From CAUZRD01 sp963582255 (GTDB taxonomy: Bacteria > Pseudomonadota > Alphaproteobacteria > Rhizobiales > TMED25), in the NCBI GenBank assembly GCA_963582255.1, contig CAUZRD010000021.1, positions 1 through 19,450 of the forward strand: a stretch of 19,450 nucleotides of DNA. The letters run 5' to 3'. Positions 1-7,338 of this stretch are shown here, in pieces. The notes beneath the pieces are model-generated. The model was given only the letters and a program-made list of their open reading frames with translations. It did not search any database and was not told where the DNA came from. Made by a program: the position numbers and the translations under genes. Position 1 is the stretch's first letter. Each line of letters starts with the position of its first letter.

Positions 1-210
1 GCGCAAGCATGCGCAAAACATCATTCTGTAGAAAGCCTTGGCCGTTAATGTACATGACGCCAAGATTGGATTAGGCCTTAGTATACCCTTGCTCAGCAGC
101 TAATCGATACCTCTTTACTGCTTCAGCATAGTCCTAGGAAACGCCTTTGCCTTTAGAGTACATACGATAAACCCTGGGCATCAGCTATTACCTCGCTCTG
201 CGCGGCAGTT
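1..210 (-). pseudogene. Sel1-like repeat protein, decayed fragment (runs off left edge)
   Basis: Read on the minus strand from about 175 to 1, one frame gives a recognisable Sel1-like (TPR-related) repeat: YSKGKGVS, stop, DYAEAVKRYRLAAEQGYTKA, stop, SNLGVMYINGQGFLQND. The in-frame stops are TAG at 134-136 and TAA at 71-73. A further repeat piece (ADAQGLSYVL) lies just upstream in another frame, around 160-208, so at least one frameshift is also present. The spacing of AEA..RYRLAAEQG and LGVMY..GQG matches the usual repeat of about 36 residues. Sel1 proteins are protein-interaction scaffolds, often exported; the role of this one cannot be told. It lies about 20 bp beyond the purH stop on the same strand. 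The call as a decayed relic is firm in type; its original length is unknown because it continues outside the window. Confidence 0.75.
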
Positions 211-227
211 ACGGCAAGCTAACAGCG

Positions 228-1814
228 CTAATGTCGAAAATGACGCACGCCAGTCATCACCATCGCGACGTCAGCTCGGTTGGCTGCCTCTATCACTTCG
301 TCATCACGCATCGACCCGCCAGGCTGTATTACCGCCGTCGCACCAGCCTCGATTGCCACCTCAAGCCCATCGGAGAATGGGAAAAAGGCATCCGATGCCA
401 CTACCGAACCTTCGGTAAGCGGTTGATATATACCAGCTGCGCGCGCCGCTGCCTCAGCTTTGATGACAGCTATCTTCGCAGAGTCCACCCGGCTCATTTG
501 CCCCGCGCCAATACCAACACTTGCACCATCTTTCACATAAACGATCGCGTTCGATTTCACATGTTTAGCAATCCGAAACGCAAACAAAAGATCAGCCATC
601 TCAGCAGCACTTGGTCGTCGTTCTGTAACTATTTTAAGATCGGGAACACTTATGCGCGCTGTATCACCCGACTGAACCAAAAATCCACCCGCAAGTGACC
701 GCCATACAGACTTCGACACCGCACAATCAGGAAGATCATCGAGCAGCAAGAGCCGTAGATTCTTTTTTGCCGCAAGAACAGCGCGCGCATCTTGGTCTGC
801 CCCCGGTGCTATAATAACTTCAGTAAAAACTTTTACGAGTTCGCTCGCCACCGCACCGTCAAGCGGCATATTGGCGGCTACTATTCCTCCAAACGCGCTC
901 TCTGGATCACAGCGCAGCGCAAGACGATACGCATCTGCAAGATTTTGCGCACGCGCAACACCGCAAGGATTAGCATGTTTAATGATGGCGATAGATGCAT
1001 GATCGCATTCAAGATCACTTACAAGGTTTAAAGCCGCGTCAGCGTCATTGATATTATTATAGGAAAGTTCCTTGCCCTGAACTTGGCGTGCAGCTGCGAT
1101 CCCCTCATCTTTATATCCGGTAGCGTAGAACGCGGCACTTTGGTGTGGATTCTCCCCGTAGCGTAAAGTTGATTTCAACCGGCCAGCTAAAACCTGCCGC
1201 TCAGGAAAAGGCACGTCAACAAGATCCGTTATCCATTGCCCGATGGCGGCATCATAGGCCGCTGTGCGTACAAATGCGCGCGCAGCAAGCCTTAGGCGCG
1301 TCTCCTCGCTAGTGCCACCCTGCTGGATAATCTCATCAAGAACTAGACCATAGTCCATAGGATCAACGATGATAGCGACGCGGTCATGATTCTTGGCCGA
1401 AGCGCGGATCAGGGCAGGTCCGCCAATATCGATATTCTCAATCGCATCAGCAAACTCAGCACGTCCGGAGACAGTCTCCTCAAACGGATAAAGGTTGACG
1501 ACAACCAGATCGATCGCTCCAATAACATGTTTGGCCATCGCCTCGTCATCCTCACCGTGCTCGCGGCGACTAAGAATTGCACCATGAATTTTCGGGTGAA
1601 GTGTCTTAACCCTCCCACCCATGATTTCAGGGAACCCGGTGACAGATGAAACATCCGTGACCCGAAGTCCAACTTCGCCAAGCGCTCTAGCTGTTCCGCC
1701 AGTCGAGATCAACTCGATACCTGCATCACGGAGTGAGGTGGCAAACGGAACTAGATCTGTCTTATCGGAAACAGATATGAGAGCGCGGCGCACAGGCTGG
1801 ATTCGACTGGTCAT
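228..1814 (-). CDS. purH: Bifunctional AICAR formyltransferase / IMP cyclohydrolase
   Basis: Catalyses the last two steps of de novo purine synthesis in the cytoplasm: formylation of AICAR with 10-formyl-THF, then ring closure to IMP. The 528 residues match the usual family length. The N-terminal MGS-like cyclohydrolase domain (about 1-150) carries ISVSDKT and STGGTA. The transformylase domain carries the catalytic KHANPCG motif near residue 277, and the protein ends with the conserved AFFPFSDG...IQPGGSMRDDEVI...GVRHFRH. The ATG start has an AGGGA Shine-Dalgarno five bases upstream. An intrinsic terminator (1856-1884) separates it from the genes upstream, so it probably has its own promoter; TTGAAT, an 18-base spacer and TATGCT just inside that terminator region are a weak candidate. 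The family assignment is secure. Confidence 0.97.
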   Translation of the reverse strand: MTSRIQPVRRALISVSDKTDLVPFATSLRDAGIELISTGGTARALGEVGLRVTDVSSVTGFPEIMGGRVKTLHPKIHGAILSRREHGEDDEAMAKHVIGAIDLVVVNLYPFEETVSGRAEFADAIENIDIGGPALIRASAKNHDRVAIIVDPMDYGLVLDEIIQQGGTSEETRLRLAARAFVRTAAYDAAIGQWITDLVDVPFPERQVLAGRLKSTLRYGENPHQSAAFYATGYKDEGIAAARQVQGKELSYNNINDADAALNLVSDLECDHASIAIIKHANPCGVARAQNLADAYRLALRCDPESAFGGIVAANMPLDGAVASELVKVFTEVIIAPGADQDARAVLAAKKNLRLLLLDDLPDCAVSKSVWRSLAGGFLVQSGDTARISVPDLKIVTERRPSAAEMADLLFAFRIAKHVKSNAIVYVKDGASVGIGAGQMSRVDSAKIAVIKAEAAARAAGIYQPLTEGSVVASDAFFPFSDGLEVAIEAGATAVIQPGGSMRDDEVIEAANRADVAMVMTGVRHFRH

Positions 1815-1855
1815 TGCATTCCCTGAAGATTAAGTGAGCGAGCGGAATAGCATAC

Positions 1856-1884
1856 AAAAACCGACGCCTTCAATTCAAAGCGTC
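1856..1884 (-). terminator. Intrinsic terminator between the heparinase unit and purH
   Basis: On the minus strand GACGCTTT pairs with AAGGCGTC (eight pairs, one of them G-U) around a six-base loop, and is followed by GG and a run of five T. The first G of the stem is the last base of the TAG stop of the decayed frame at 1884-2378, so the terminator sits directly on the end of that frame. It would end the rsmB/heparinase transcription and insulate purH. Confidence 0.7.
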
Positions 1885-2378
1885 TATGGTTTTTCATCAC
1901 CCTTGAAAGCATCGTCATCAACTGCTGGATTCTCGTCTGAAGACGTCTCCTCCATCTCATAAGTATTTTCCTCGCCTATACAATTTTTATTTTTCCACCA
2001 CCATAAATTGAGGTTAAAATCTGGTTCCACCTGCTCATATTTACTCACATAATCTGAAAAATTTTTTGGTTCTTTATATCTCTTAATCAGAACCATTTCC
2101 AAAGCAGGCCCACGCCGATCATCTAGTAACTAGCGCATCTCATCATCCGAACTCGCCTGCGTCACAATAGGTGTGGCAAGGCTAAGAAATAGCTTGTCTA
2201 GCTCAGCTTCTGCTTTGTTAACGCCAGGTTGATCACCTTTGTATCAGCAGCGCCAGAACGGAATTCTAAACTTTGATACATCTTTGAACTTGTCGTTATT
2301 GGGCCCAACTTCCCCCTCACGACCCACTACCGCCGACGCAAGTTGCTCGGCATCGATTGCCTCCTTAACTACCCCCTA
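1884..2378 (-). pseudogene. Decayed reading frame downstream of, or once part of, the heparinase gene
   Basis: One minus-strand frame runs from about 2375 to the TAG at 1884-1886 and is interrupted only by TGA (2244-2246) and TAG (2130-2132). It reads as protein-like, mixed-charge sequence: KEAIDAEQLASAVVGREGEV, then KFRIPFWRC, stop, YKGDQPGVNKAEAELDKLF, then DDEMR, stop, LLDDRRGPALEMV, then an acidic tail ending DDDAFKGDEKP. Both stops can come from a single transition (TGG to TGA, CAG to TAG). It has no good start codon, and its stop abuts an intrinsic terminator, as a real gene end would. Adding one base to the run of five G at the heparinase stop would join the two frames, so it may be the lost C-terminal tail of that protein; it may also be a separate dead gene. 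I recognise no domain. The terminal 72 codons (ATG at 2102) are still open but lack a ribosome site. Confidence 0.5.
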
Positions 2379-4300
2379 TCAACTGTCTTATCAGCATCCG
2401 CGTCAGGTGACTTACTGCTACCAACGCTATTCTTTTCAGACGACAGTATCTCGTCCTGAGCCAATCCCGGCACCTCACCACGACCCAGAGCCTGTAACTC
2501 AAGCGATCCTACATTAGCTGAAAGTACGCCAGATATGGACGGATCGACAGTCAGAGGTAACACCTGTTCTTGACGTTCGCCTTTACGCACTTCACGCACC
2601 CGCGGCACGATATGAACACCCTCCATCTTCAGGGTCCATCTGATCAGCGCTTCATTGCCGCATTCACCAGTCACAACAAGCTGGGTTGTCCGGCTCACGC
2701 CCTTGGGATCTACTAGATAGACGCTCTCTTCCAGTCGCACGTTTGAGTCCAAGATCGATAAACGCCAAGTCTCGCGATTTGGTAATGTCAAAAGCACGGA
2801 TCTGGCATCCTGAGATACCGAAGCCTGCACCACCGGATGAAGATGAAATCGAAGCGAAAACCGGCGCGTACGACTGAACAGCGTGTTAGAACGAGTCAAA
2901 CGATCCTGTCCCTCTATCATCTGTCCTGCAGCTGATGAGACAATCCGACGATGGTGAATGACACCAAATCGTCGATACCCATCATGCCGCGCCTCGACGA
3001 CAAGATCATCGGCGCTATCTTCCCGGCTAACCACCACATCACGCGGTCCAGAAACAACCAGCGTTCCTAAATACCGAGCGAGAAGCCCACGAGTTATATA
3101 CCGAGCGGATGAAACCTCCCCGATCACCATGGTGGAATGGGCTGCACTAGCACGAGCCGCCTGACGCCACTCATCTCTAAGTGTCTCGCCACTACCGCAA
3201 TTAGTAATGATCCGGTAGGGACCAGACGAAAGCTCAAACGACAGACATCCCGCATGCGCATCGCCGCTGACCTGCGTTGGTGGCGGACAGCCAACATCCA
3301 TAATGATCACGCTCTTCTCTGCTGCCAAGCGCTGATAACCAGAATGCAGAGCCTGATCAGGTGCCCGACCGTGTGTCTCATCATAGGCTAATATCGCTGA
3401 TACAATCTCAACTTTTGTACGACCCATTCCATTAAATAGCGCGAAAGAACCATCGCTTGCGCGAAAGAATCTGACCATCGGGATCATCCTATCGATCGCA
3501 CTGATCAGTGCCTGTGGCGGTGTGATCTCACAGCTAATAAATGTCTGACGCAGAGGCAGAAGTTCCAGAAGAAGTGATAAAATCACATCGGGATTGCGGC
3601 TAATGTGCCCACCATCCGGTAACACCTGACGATCGAGCTCTTCGGCTAGTAGCCGTGCGGCGCGCACCTGAAGCCGCTCATGACCACTGATACATAATGT
3701 CGCGTAAGCCATTGCAATCTGCACAGTAAGACGGGGTAATCCGTCAGGTGCATTATTCACATTGCGAGCCAGATATCTGAGTTGCCGGCCAAGACTACGC
3801 ATGACAAGACGGTAAAAATCCGGATTGGCTTGAGTAAGATAGGCCGGTGAATGTGCAAGCCACGAGATGACCCTACGCGCCACAACATGAGGTTTCCATC
3901 CGACCGGATGGAACTTGCCCTGAACCTCTATCCAATCGCCAATCAATGCGCGTGCATTGACCCTACCGATAGGCTTGTCGGCGGCATGAAAGTGGCGCAG
4001 CCAGGAAAAACCGAGCAACTCCTCTTCCCAGCTATCGCTAGGCGGCAACATCGCAAACGGCGAAACCGCACCTATATCAACCGCCGTACCTGACAGAGAA
4101 AATCTGCCCCTATAAATATCTGCGGCGACTGTCGGATCTGTGGTTCTGAGATCGTGCGGAGCGATGAGCAATCGTGACGGCGCGCGTCCATTAAAAGGCA
4201 AGCCGCCCGCGAAGATATTGGCACAACGAGAAACAATTCTCCTAGTGCCTCTCACAGCTACAAAACCGATTAACCTCGCCCTATCACTAACTTGGGTCAT
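2369..4300 (-). CDS. Heparinase II/III-like family protein
   Basis: Belongs to the alphaproteobacterial heparinase II/III-like family, polysaccharide-lyase-related proteins with an N-terminal alpha-helical toroid and a C-terminal beta-sandwich. The substrate is unknown and a cell-envelope glycan role is only inferred. The first half has the family run WLRHFHAA...ARALIGDWIE and HVVARRVISWL. The C-terminal domain has HAGCLSFELSSGPYRIITNCG and, near residues 383-391, AHSTM with its conserved His. No signal peptide is evident. The ATG start has AAGGAGGG immediately upstream. At 643 residues it is longer than the roughly 550-600 I expect: after about residue 580 there is a Ser/Asp-rich tail with no fold signal, ending at a GGGGG-TAG that may mark a frameshift into the decayed frame behind it. 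It lies between rsmB and purH on the same strand, a familiar neighbourhood for this family. Confidence 0.88.
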   Translation of the reverse strand: MTQVSDRARLIGFVAVRGTRRIVSRCANIFAGGLPFNGRAPSRLLIAPHDLRTTDPTVAADIYRGRFSLSGTAVDIGAVSPFAMLPPSDSWEEELLGFSWLRHFHAADKPIGRVNARALIGDWIEVQGKFHPVGWKPHVVARRVISWLAHSPAYLTQANPDFYRLVMRSLGRQLRYLARNVNNAPDGLPRLTVQIAMAYATLCISGHERLQVRAARLLAEELDRQVLPDGGHISRNPDVILSLLLELLPLRQTFISCEITPPQALISAIDRMIPMVRFFRASDGSFALFNGMGRTKVEIVSAILAYDETHGRAPDQALHSGYQRLAAEKSVIIMDVGCPPPTQVSGDAHAGCLSFELSSGPYRIITNCGSGETLRDEWRQAARASAAHSTMVIGEVSSARYITRGLLARYLGTLVVSGPRDVVVSREDSADDLVVEARHDGYRRFGVIHHRRIVSSAAGQMIEGQDRLTRSNTLFSRTRRFSLRFHLHPVVQASVSQDARSVLLTLPNRETWRLSILDSNVRLEESVYLVDPKGVSRTTQLVVTGECGNEALIRWTLKMEGVHIVPRVREVRKGERQEQVLPLTVDPSISGVLSANVGSLELQALGRGEVPGLAQDEILSSEKNSVGSSKSPDADADKTVDRG

Positions 4301-4344
4301 TTCCCTCCTTCACCTGCAGCGCCGCGGATAAGAGGTTCCCACAC

Positions 4345-4363
4345 ATCCTTCGCTGCGAAAGAT
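4345..4363. repeat. Imperfect 19-bp inverted repeat upstream of the heparinase gene
   Basis: ATCCTTC and GAAAGAT pair at six of seven positions around a five-base centre (GCTGC). It lies 45 bp upstream of the heparinase ATG and about 57 bp past the rsmB stop. There is no following T-run on the minus strand, so it is a poor terminator; an operator or chance are both possible. Confidence 0.25.
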
Positions 4364-4419
4364 GAAGAGAATTCCCGTATAAAATTATCATCATTTCTAC
4401 AAAGTCAGAAAAGAAATAT

Positions 4420-5787
4420 CTAGCATTTTTCTTGCTGATTCGTCGGCAATTTCTTTAATTGTGCAATGAAGAAGCCATCATTGTCACCTGGCACAGCAAG
4501 AGTGTTTGGCAAAACACGCATTTCTCCGTTTTCAGTGAGCGCGCCTTCAAATCCAGGTGCGCTATTTACGTCGATTTTCATACGTTCAACTGTTGCATCA
4601 CACGCTAGAAAATTTTTGATCTGCTCCTCGCCTTCTTCATACTCAAGCGAACAGGTGCAATAAATGATGGTTCCGCCTGGCTTTACCATCGATGCCGCGT
4701 TCATCAACAGTTTTTTCTGAACGACTGCCATTGAAAAGACGTGTTCTAGCTTACACCGATGCGCTATATCTGGGTGGCGCCTCATAATGCCGGTTGCGCT
4801 GCATGGTGCATCGATAATAACCACATCTGCACGCTGTTCTGGCTGCCAATGCACCCCATCACTGACTACCTGCTCGACTGTTAGTTTGAGCCGTTTCATA
4901 TTATCGCTCAACCGGCACATACGGTACTTATCAAAGTCAACCGCCGTCACTCTCGCACCCGCTGCCGCAAGCTGGGCACTCTTGCCTCCCGGAGCAGCGC
5001 ACAAATCAATCACGTGCAGACTATTAACATCACCAAGCAGACGAACCGGCAACGCGGCCGCAACATCCTGAACCCACCACGCGCCTTCTTCATATCCATC
5101 AAGTTGCACAATTTGGCCGGCCTTTTTTAGACGCACCGTCCCCGGTGCTATAATGACTCCATCAAGCCTCCGCGCCCAGTCTTGGCATGCCAAAGAAGCA
5201 CCAATAGTCAGATCAAGCGGTGGATCGGCCAACAGACACTCCGAAATCTCCCGGACCGCCTGCGTGCCGTATGCCTTTTCCCAGCGCAAGGACAGCCATT
5301 CAGGCAGCACCATGGAAGCTGCATCCTGCTGAGCGATAAGATCTTCTCCCTCACTGGCAACACGCCTGAGGACCGCATTGACCAGCCCTTTGAAACCGCG
5401 GCCGGAGCGCTCATGTGCACATAAGGCAGCCGCTATATTAACCACCGCATGAGTGGGTATTCGTAAAAAAAGTATCTGTGCCACAGCACTTGCCAATATC
5501 AGCCGAACCTTACCTGCTCGCTCATCAATCGGGGTATGAAGATAGGCACCAAGGGTAGCTTCGATCTGGAGCCAACGACGTAACGTGGTCGCCACGATCT
5601 GCCGTGCAAGAGAACGATCACGAACCGCAAGCTGCCCCATTGAACCGATGGCAAGACTGCTGGAAAGCGCCTGATCAAGTCCGTCCCCGGCATTAAGAAC
5701 CCTGTCAAGGATATCAACAGCAGCACGCCGTGCCGGCAATCCTTTTATGTCCGCTTTCCGGACAGGACGATCGCGTTTGCCTGCCAC
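4420..5787 (-). CDS. rsmB: 16S rRNA m5C967 methyltransferase, RsmB/Sun family
   Basis: Methylates a cytosine of 16S rRNA at C5 (C967 in E. coli) using S-adenosylmethionine. The 455 residues hold an N-terminal NusB-like RNA-binding domain (about 14-150, PARRAAVDILDRVL...RDRSLARQIVATTLR...FKGLVNAVLRR) and a C-terminal Rossmann methyltransferase. The latter has motif I LCAAPGGKSAQLA near residue 261, DAPCSATGIMRRHPD near 325 (the releasing Cys) and YCTCSLEYEEGE near 376 (the nucleophilic Cys). All catalytic positions are present. The start is GTG; an in-frame TAG lies directly before it, so no longer protein is possible, and the ribosome site is weak. It is divergent from tcuA and upstream of the heparinase gene on the same strand. 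Confidence 0.95.
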   Translation of the reverse strand: MAGKRDRPVRKADIKGLPARRAAVDILDRVLNAGDGLDQALSSSLAIGSMGQLAVRDRSLARQIVATTLRRWLQIEATLGAYLHTPIDERAGKVRLILASAVAQILFLRIPTHAVVNIAAALCAHERSGRGFKGLVNAVLRRVASEGEDLIAQQDAASMVLPEWLSLRWEKAYGTQAVREISECLLADPPLDLTIGASLACQDWARRLDGVIIAPGTVRLKKAGQIVQLDGYEEGAWWVQDVAAALPVRLLGDVNSLHVIDLCAAPGGKSAQLAAAGARVTAVDFDKYRMCRLSDNMKRLKLTVEQVVSDGVHWQPEQRADVVIIDAPCSATGIMRRHPDIAHRCKLEHVFSMAVVQKKLLMNAASMVKPGGTIIYCTCSLEYEEGEEQIKNFLACDATVERMKIDVNSAPGFEGALTENGEMRVLPNTLAVPGDNDGFFIAQLKKLPTNQQEKC

Positions 5788-5861
5788 CTAGTCAGTTCCA
5801 GGAGCGGAGACAGGGACAGCTGGCACTAAGCATTTGTTCACGTTTTGCTAACCCTCTGCTA

Positions 5862-5874
5862 ATGTGCCGCACAT
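5862..5874. promoter_or_regulatory. 13-bp palindrome in the rsmB/tcuA divergent region (candidate operator)
   Basis: ATGTGC-C-GCACAT is a perfect inverted repeat centred 55 bp upstream of the chosen tcuA start, and overlaps a TATAAA that could serve as a -10 box. It sits in the only promoter space shared by rsmB and tcuA, so a regulator binding there could control tcuAB. In Salmonella the regulator is the LysR-type TcuR, but this site lacks the outer T-N11-A form, so the binder is unknown. Confidence 0.35.
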
Positions 5875-5922
5875 ATAAATATCATTCAATCAGTAATGCA
5901 TACCTTAGATCAAGGTGGTCTT

Positions 5923-7338
5923 ATGTCTAATCACCTAATGTCCTTTCTCGCTGAAACAAACTGGGATATCATCATCGTTGGTTGCGGTAATGCTGGAGTC
6001 TGTGCGGCGATCACAGCAGCCGAGTATGACTGCAAGATACTGATCATGGATTCGGCTCCGCGCGAGATGCGTGGCGGCAATACACGTCACACGCGGAACC
6101 TGCGTGCGGTACATGATTCACCAACCGATGTCATGACCGATCACTACAGTTTCGAGGAATATTTGGACGATCTGATGCGAGTTACTAAAGGCATAACAAA
6201 TGAGCATCTGGCGGAAGTCGCATTACGCGGATCAGAGCTGTTACCCGCATGGCTTAGTAAACGCGGAGTGCGATTCCAGCCGGCTCTAACTGGCACCTTG
6301 GATCTTGGCCGTACGAATGCCTTTTTTCTGGGCGGCGGTCGCTCCATGCTGAACAGTCTTTGCCGCCATGCTGAATCGATTGGAGTTACTTTTATCTATG
6401 ACGCCGAGGCAACTAATATCGCTCTTGTCGATGGGTTTTGTGAAGATATTGAGGTCAAATGGCAGGGTACAAACCATCGTCTTTCATGCAAACAGCTAAT
6501 TACTGCCTCCGGCGGGTTCGAGGCTGATCTGGATTGGCTTTCCGAAGGCTGGGGTGCTGCGGCAAAAAATTTTCTGGTGCGGGGCACACCTTATAACAAA
6601 GGTGTGGTGCTACGCACTTTACTAGATTGCGGCGTGCAATCAGTTGGCGCGCTTGATCAGTGTCATGCTGTGGCGATTGATGCGCGAGCACCACAATATG
6701 ATGGCGGTATTTCTAGCCGGGTTGATGCTGTTCCATTTGCCGTGGTCCTTAACAAAAATGCCGAGCGGTTCTATGATGAAGGCGAGGATTTTTGGCCTAA
6801 ACGCTATGCGATATGGGGGCGCCTTGTTGCCTCCCAGCCTGACCAGATTGCCTATGCTATCATAGACGCAGATGGTCTTGACCGCTTTATGCCATCCGTG
6901 TTCACGCCAATTATCGATAATACTATCGAAGGGCTTGCGGGCCAATTGGGACTGGATCCGACAATAGTACGGCAGACTATTGACGTTTTTAATGCCGCCT
7001 GTCCAAAGAAACCCATCGACCAGACGATCCTTGATGGTAACACCACAACCGGACTGGGTATTGAAAAAACCAACTGGGCGTCACCACTTGTAAAACCTCC
7101 TTTTTATGGCTACCCACTGCGCCCCGGGATCACCTTTACCTATATGGGGGTTGCTGTGAACGACCGTGCCCAGGTGCTAATGCAAGATGGAATGCCAGCA
7201 GCAAATCTGTTTGCGGCTGGTGAAATTATGGCTGGCAATGTGCTTGGTCAGGGCTATCTTGCTGGCGTTGGCATGACAATCGGCGGCGTTTTTGGCTGCA
7301 TTGCAGGAGCGGAGGCAGCACGTGCCCTTAACCGATAA
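5923..7338 (+). CDS. tcuA: FAD-dependent tricarballylate dehydrogenase-like flavoprotein
   Basis: A member of the FAD-binding fumarate-reductase/succinate-dehydrogenase flavoprotein family, most like TcuA, which oxidises tricarballylate to cis-aconitate. The N-terminal dinucleotide fold is clear (DIIIVGCGNAGVCAAITAAE, about residues 11-30), followed by GGNTRHTRNLR, TASGGFEADLDW and the C-terminal FAD-contact run AAGEIMAGNVLGQGYLAGVG. From the ATG at 5923 it is 471 residues, close to the size I recall for Salmonella TcuA. I chose 5923 because AAGGTGG lies four bases upstream; an in-frame ATG at 5896 has no such site. tcuB starts inside its end, so the two are translationally linked. TcuA and TcuB together resemble the fused Rhodobacter cobalamin enzyme CobZ, so a CobZ-like role is the main alternative, but no cob gene is nearby. 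The family is sure; the substrate is inferred. Confidence 0.88.
   Translation: MSNHLMSFLAETNWDIIIVGCGNAGVCAAITAAEYDCKILIMDSAPREMRGGNTRHTRNLRAVHDSPTDVMTDHYSFEEYLDDLMRVTKGITNEHLAEVALRGSELLPAWLSKRGVRFQPALTGTLDLGRTNAFFLGGGRSMLNSLCRHAESIGVTFIYDAEATNIALVDGFCEDIEVKWQGTNHRLSCKQLITASGGFEADLDWLSEGWGAAAKNFLVRGTPYNKGVVLRTLLDCGVQSVGALDQCHAVAIDARAPQYDGGISSRVDAVPFAVVLNKNAERFYDEGEDFWPKRYAIWGRLVASQPDQIAYAIIDADGLDRFMPSVFTPIIDNTIEGLAGQLGLDPTIVRQTIDVFNAACPKKPIDQTILDGNTTTGLGIEKTNWASPLVKPPFYGYPLRPGITFTYMGVAVNDRAQVLMQDGMPAANLFAAGEIMAGNVLGQGYLAGVGMTIGGVFGCIAGAEAARALNR

Noticed and set aside
1884..2102. 72-residue ORF as an independent gene
   Set aside because: It has no ribosome site, and the same frame continues upstream through two stops with protein-like sequence, so it is better read as the end of a decayed gene.
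2130..2246. Stop-codon recoding (TGA as Trp or UAG as Gln) to explain the interrupted frame
   Set aside because: Both TGA and TAG serve as normal stops in the well-defined genes here (tsaD, hemC and others use TGA; purH and mic60 use TAG), so recoding is not plausible.
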